Source: an uncultured Alphaproteobacteria bacterium (GTDB lineage: Bacteria > Pseudomonadota > Alphaproteobacteria > RF32 > CAG-239). Taken from it: 10,752 nucleotides of DNA. The DNA is taken from assembly GCA_946618745.1 (NCBI GenBank), contig CAMOLN010000014.1, forward strand, positions 1-10,752. Reading direction: 5' to 3'. Both the position numbers and the translations under genes were made by a program. Positions 8,178-10,752 of this stretch are shown one piece after another. The notes under the pieces are model-generated. The model had not been told where the DNA came from, ran no database searches, and saw nothing but the letters and a program-made list of their open reading frames with translations. Position 1 is the first letter of the stretch; each line of letters opens with the position of its first letter.

Positions 8178-8821
8178 TAAATATTGTTTCCAATCAATTC
8201 GGCAGTAATTGCCTGAGCTTTTTCAGAATCCATCTGCGATAATATTGCCGAAGATGCCGATGGTTTCATTCCCTTAAGTATCGCCGTCGATATATCTATA
8301 TTCATTGTATTAAAGATTCTCGCAGCATCTTTAGGTTTCATCGAACTGTATAACTTTACCAAGGAATTAATATTCTCCTGTTCCCTTTCCGAATATTTAT
8401 TTATCAATTTTTCCAAACGTTGTTCATACTCTTTCAATTGACGCAATTTTTTATCGATTTCTTCCTCGGCTACTTTCAGTTGCACTGCCCGCTTATCAAT
8501 TTCTTGCGACTTTACATCCAAAGCTTCTCTTCTTTCAGCCAACTCTTGTAATAAAGCAATCTCAGAATCACTAAACACAGGCATATCTGCTGCAACTTTA
8601 TTACCAGACTTATCTTGTAAAACCTGCGTCAATTGTTCGGTATCTTTATCCATCTTCTCTTCGGCCGCAGCCATTGTCGTCACAACACTTATGCGTTTTC
8701 CGCTGTTTTTTTGATACAAATCATAAGCATGATTTATCTTTACGCTGAGACTCAACACCGCCACAAAAATAAATATTGGCAATAACCTGACCTTAAAATT
8801 AAATCCTGAAATTTTGCTCAT
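8177..8821 (-). CDS. MotE-like flagellar protein (coiled coil plus MgtE-N-like domain)
   Basis: The 214-residue protein has an N-terminal membrane anchor or uncleaved signal (about 11-29), a long charged coiled coil (about 86-150) and a C-terminal helical domain (151-210). The last domain has the MgtE-N/MotE pattern: LVKLYSSMKPKDAARIFNTM, then AILKGMKPSASSAILSQMD. In Sinorhizobium, MotE is a periplasmic chaperone for the motility protein MotC, and related proteins lie in many alphaproteobacterial flagellar clusters. This copy has no cysteine. It starts 1 nt after the preceding stop with no clear Shine-Dalgarno, so it probably relies on coupled translation, and it shares a base with the next gene's start. 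Family placement is good; whether it serves MotC, MotB or another partner is unknown. An MgtE magnesium transporter is excluded because there is no CBS domain or multi-span channel. Confidence 0.85.
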   Translation of the reverse strand: MSKISGFNFKVRLLPIFIFVAVLSLSVKINHAYDLYQKNSGKRISVVTTMAAAEEKMDKDTEQLTQVLQDKSGNKVAADMPVFSDSEIALLQELAERREALDVKSQEIDKRAVQLKVAEEEIDKKLRQLKEYEQRLEKLINKYSEREQENINSLVKLYSSMKPKDAARIFNTMNIDISTAILKGMKPSASSAILSQMDSEKAQAITAELIGNNI

Positions 8822-8822
8822 T

Positions 8823-9263
8823 TTATTTTATAGCCCTCAACGCTTTCAACAATTCTAATTCAGCCTCAGCCCTATCATTTTGCACAGCTTCTTTTTTAAC
8901 CGTATTTCCATCAGATGCGGAAACATTATTTGCTAAACCTCTGGAATTGGAAATCACATTTTCCAACCTGTCTGCCAATGAATCAGCACGCTCGTTAATA
9001 AACAGCAAATCACTTTTCAATTCTTTGGCACTATCAACTACTTCTTTTAATCCTTCAGAAGAATGTTCCGTAGCCGATTTCAGTTTAGGAATTGAATTTT
9101 CCGCCTTAAAAGTAGCCTCATTAAGCGCTGAAACCAATTGTGCCAAAGCATTCTGATTCTGCCGTAATTTATTCAAACTCTTATTTAAATTATAAGCAAA
9201 TACAATCATCGGCACCAACAGGCAAATAATCAAAACGTTTAATATCAATTCAATATTAGCCAT
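8823..9263 (-). CDS. DUF6468-like flagellar membrane protein
   Basis: The 146-residue protein has one N-terminal transmembrane helix (about 5-25) followed by a coiled-coil-like region (26-108) rich in Leu, Asn, Lys and Glu. It ends in a conserved-looking helix (AEAELELLKALRAIK, 132-146), which matches my memory of the DUF6468 family found between fliM and motE-like genes in alphaproteobacteria. The ATG overlaps the end of fliM by 8 nt (ATGGCTAA), so translation is coupled to fliM. The gene order strongly suggests a motor or basal-body accessory role, possibly anchoring to the inner membrane near the stator. No biochemical function is known to me, and the family assignment rests on size, topology, C-terminal pattern and position. 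Confidence 0.8.
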   Translation of the reverse strand: MANIELILNVLIICLLVPMIVFAYNLNKSLNKLRQNQNALAQLVSALNEATFKAENSIPKLKSATEHSSEGLKEVVDSAKELKSDLLFINERADSLADRLENVISNSRGLANNVSASDGNTVKKEAVQNDRAEAELELLKALRAIK

Positions 9264-10257
9264 TTTTTTCTGCCTTTCCTTGCACTCTTATAACAATATG
9301 CTGATTTCTGCGCCCCATATTCCCTTCAAATAAAGGCACATCACCGCAATAAATGCTTACATTATCACTCGGCTTTATATCCAACGGAAAAAATGTTCCC
9401 TTTTCCCATTTTGAAACATCACTGAGCAAAGCTTTAGTCTCTTTTAAAATCGCCTTTACTTCAATATCGGTGTCCCATAACCTTGACATCAAATGATTTT
9501 CCCACACCGTATCACGACCAAATCTCTCACCCATAAACATCTGCAAAAGCAATTCTCTTACCGGTTCCAAAGTCGTATAAGGCAACATCAAATCTATTTT
9601 TCCACCGCGACTCTCCATATCAATTCTCAAATGCGCCACAATAACCGCATTAGAATCTCTGGTAATTTGTGCAAACCGCGGATTAGTCTCCAATCGGTCA
9701 AATGTAAATCCGACCGAAGTAACCGGATCAAATGCCGCTGACAAATCATTTAAAATCAATTGAATAATTTCTTTAATTATATTCAATTCTATTGTTGTAT
9801 AAGGTCTGCCCTCAATACGCATTGCTGCAGTTCCTCTGCGTCCTCCCAACAACACATCCACCAACGAATATATCAATGCGCTGTCCAACGACATCAACCC
9901 GTAATTATCCCATTCTTCAGCCTTAAATACGTTAATCAATGTCGGCAAAGTCAATGAATCTACATATTCGCCGAAACGCATTGATTCAATAGCTTCTAAC
10001 GAAACTTCAACATTATCCTGAGTATAATTACGCAAAGACGTTGCCATCTGTCTTATCAAACGGTCAAACACAATCTCCAACATCGGCAATCTTTCATAAA
10101 ATACCATGTTGGAATTTAATATGGCTTGGACACCGTTCCTCTGTGCCACCATATCACCGTTATTCATTCCATAGCCTAGCAGTGCGTCTATCTCTTCCTG
10201 GGTTAATACCTTGGATTCTGCACTCTCATCTTTTATACTACCGTTATTATCAGCCAA
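9256..10257 (-). CDS. fliM: flagellar motor switch protein FliM
   Basis: FliM forms the middle of the cytoplasmic C-ring and binds phospho-CheY, FliG and FliN to set the direction of rotation. The 333-residue product has the usual length. Its N-terminal CheY-binding motif is LTQEEIDALL (18-27). The central CheC-like domain (about 45-240) includes LLGGRRG (136-142), and the C-terminal SpoA/FliMN domain spans about 250-327. The start is TTG at 10257: AAAGGA (10270-10265) is 7 nt upstream, and a later methionine (residue 31) would remove the CheY-binding motif. The gene follows fliL after 11 nt and overlaps the DUF6468-like gene by 8 nt. All domains appear intact, so the switch should be functional. 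Confidence 0.97.
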   Translation of the reverse strand: MADNNGSIKDESAESKVLTQEEIDALLGYGMNNGDMVAQRNGVQAILNSNMVFYERLPMLEIVFDRLIRQMATSLRNYTQDNVEVSLEAIESMRFGEYVDSLTLPTLINVFKAEEWDNYGLMSLDSALIYSLVDVLLGGRRGTAAMRIEGRPYTTIELNIIKEIIQLILNDLSAAFDPVTSVGFTFDRLETNPRFAQITRDSNAVIVAHLRIDMESRGGKIDLMLPYTTLEPVRELLLQMFMGERFGRDTVWENHLMSRLWDTDIEVKAILKETKALLSDVSKWEKGTFFPLDIKPSDNVSIYCGDVPLFEGNMGRRNQHIVIRVQGKAEKNG

Positions 10258-10264
10258 TTCTCTT

Positions 10265-10270
10265 TCCTTT
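10265..10270 (-). promoter_or_regulatory. ribosome-binding site for the TTG start of fliM
   Basis: AAAGGA lies 7 nt before TTG at 10257 and overlaps the fliL stop codon (TAA at 10271-10269). Its position supports TTG as the start, since no ATG is available between it and the CheY-binding motif. Confidence 0.65.
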
Positions 10271-10752
10271 ACTTTTGCAAATCAAACGAACTGAAATTAA
10301 TATTTTTTATTTTTACCGGAGCCGCCGCCAAATTCAAGCGATAAAACAGCTCTTCCTTAAACCAATACAACCCTGCCGATCCGCTGAATTCATCGGTTGT
10401 AAGCTCAATTGTATGGGATATTATGACATCATTCAGTTTAGGTGCTAATATTTCAATAACTTTCAAATCATCAATACTCGAAAGCTCCAAATTCAACTTA
10501 AACCTCAACTCATGTGAACCGTTTTTTCCGTTGATTGTCGTAACCACTTCCGGCAAATCATAAAAAACACTCACATTGTCGGGATTATCCTTGCTGTATT
10601 GCACTATCTTAAAATTTTCCGATGCTGCGGATCGTTGCTGTCTCAAAACAAAGAAAATTGTCGCTGATATACCTATCACAATCAGCAACGGCAACAATAT
10701 CAACATCAGTCTTTTACGCTTTATCTGAGGATCACCTGCAATTTCCTCAAAT
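10269..10752 (-). CDS. fliL: flagellar basal body-associated protein FliL (N-terminus cut by window edge)
   Basis: FliL is a single-span inner-membrane protein that surrounds or stabilises the stator units at the flagellar motor. The visible frame begins with an acidic then basic cytoplasmic tail (FEEIAGDPQIKRKRLM) and has one transmembrane helix (MLILLPLLIVIGISATIFFV). The periplasmic domain has the FliL pattern: YDLPEVVTTINGKNGSHELR, then LKLNLELSS-type strands and a C-terminal FYRLNLAAAPVKIKNINFSSF. The ATG at 10706 sits at the membrane helix, but the frame stays open upstream to the window end. The basic KRKR just before the helix is typical of the FliL cytoplasmic tail. The true start is therefore most likely outside the window. 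fliM follows after 11 nt. Confidence 0.93.
   Translation of the reverse strand, partial: FEEIAGDPQIKRKRLMLILLPLLIVIGISATIFFVLRQQRSAASENFKIVQYSKDNPDNVSVFYDLPEVVTTINGKNGSHELRFKLNLELSSIDDLKVIEILAPKLNDVIISHTIELTTDEFSGSAGLYWFKEELFYRLNLAAAPVKIKNINFSSFDLQK

Noticed and set aside
5898..8208. Several plus-strand open frames opposite the TPR-like gene
   Set aside because: All are antisense to a long minus-strand gene with signal peptide and TPR-like pattern; none shows a recognisable motif or start signal.
8177..8821. Magnesium transporter MgtE
   Set aside because: Only the MgtE-N-like helical domain is present; there are no CBS domains or multi-span channel, and the gene lies in a flagellar operon, so a MotE-like protein is the better call.
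10041..10448. 135-codon plus-strand frame opposite the fliL-fliM junction
   Set aside because: It runs antisense across two well-identified genes and its translation has no family features.

Overview
The window comes from an AT-rich, flagellated bacterium, most likely an alphaproteobacterium. The evidence is gene content. A FliL-FliM pair is followed by a DUF6468-like membrane protein, a MotE-like protein and a long exported TPR-like protein, an arrangement I know from Rhodospirillales-type alphaproteobacteria. The L3 protein also has an alphaproteobacterial-style Ala-rich C-terminal tail. The low G+C and the large cysteine-rich secreted protein suggest a host-associated or gut lineage, but that part is inference.

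Every gene I can support is on the minus strand, so transcription runs from high to low coordinates. (1) 10752-5646 is a tightly packed flagellar operon: fliL (cut by the window edge), fliM, the DUF6468-like gene, the motE-like gene and the TPR-like gene. Junctions are 11 nt, an 8-nt overlap, 1 nt and a 1-nt overlap. (2) 5653-3671 is uvrB, starting with TTG inside the last codons of the TPR gene, so a DNA-repair gene is translationally coupled to the flagellar operon. (3) 3563-1485 is a single-gene unit for an exported 692-residue cysteine-rich protein, with its own TTGCAA-17-TATAAT promoter, strong ribosome-binding site and 15-bp terminator hairpin. (4) 1437-1 holds the start of the S10 ribosomal-protein operon: an AT-rich UP-like region, a promoter with a GC-rich discriminator, a leader of about 215 nt, rpsJ, and rplC running off the left edge.

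The flagellar genes would build and support the motor: FliM in the C-ring switch, FliL at the stator, and the three membrane or exported proteins as probable stator or motor accessory factors. The most interesting items are the cysteine-rich protein, with five degenerate four-cysteine modules and a lectin/FGE-like C-terminal motif; the poorly characterised flagellar accessory trio; the uvrB coupling; and the long S10 leader. I see no tRNA, rRNA, CRISPR array, insertion sequence or integrase.
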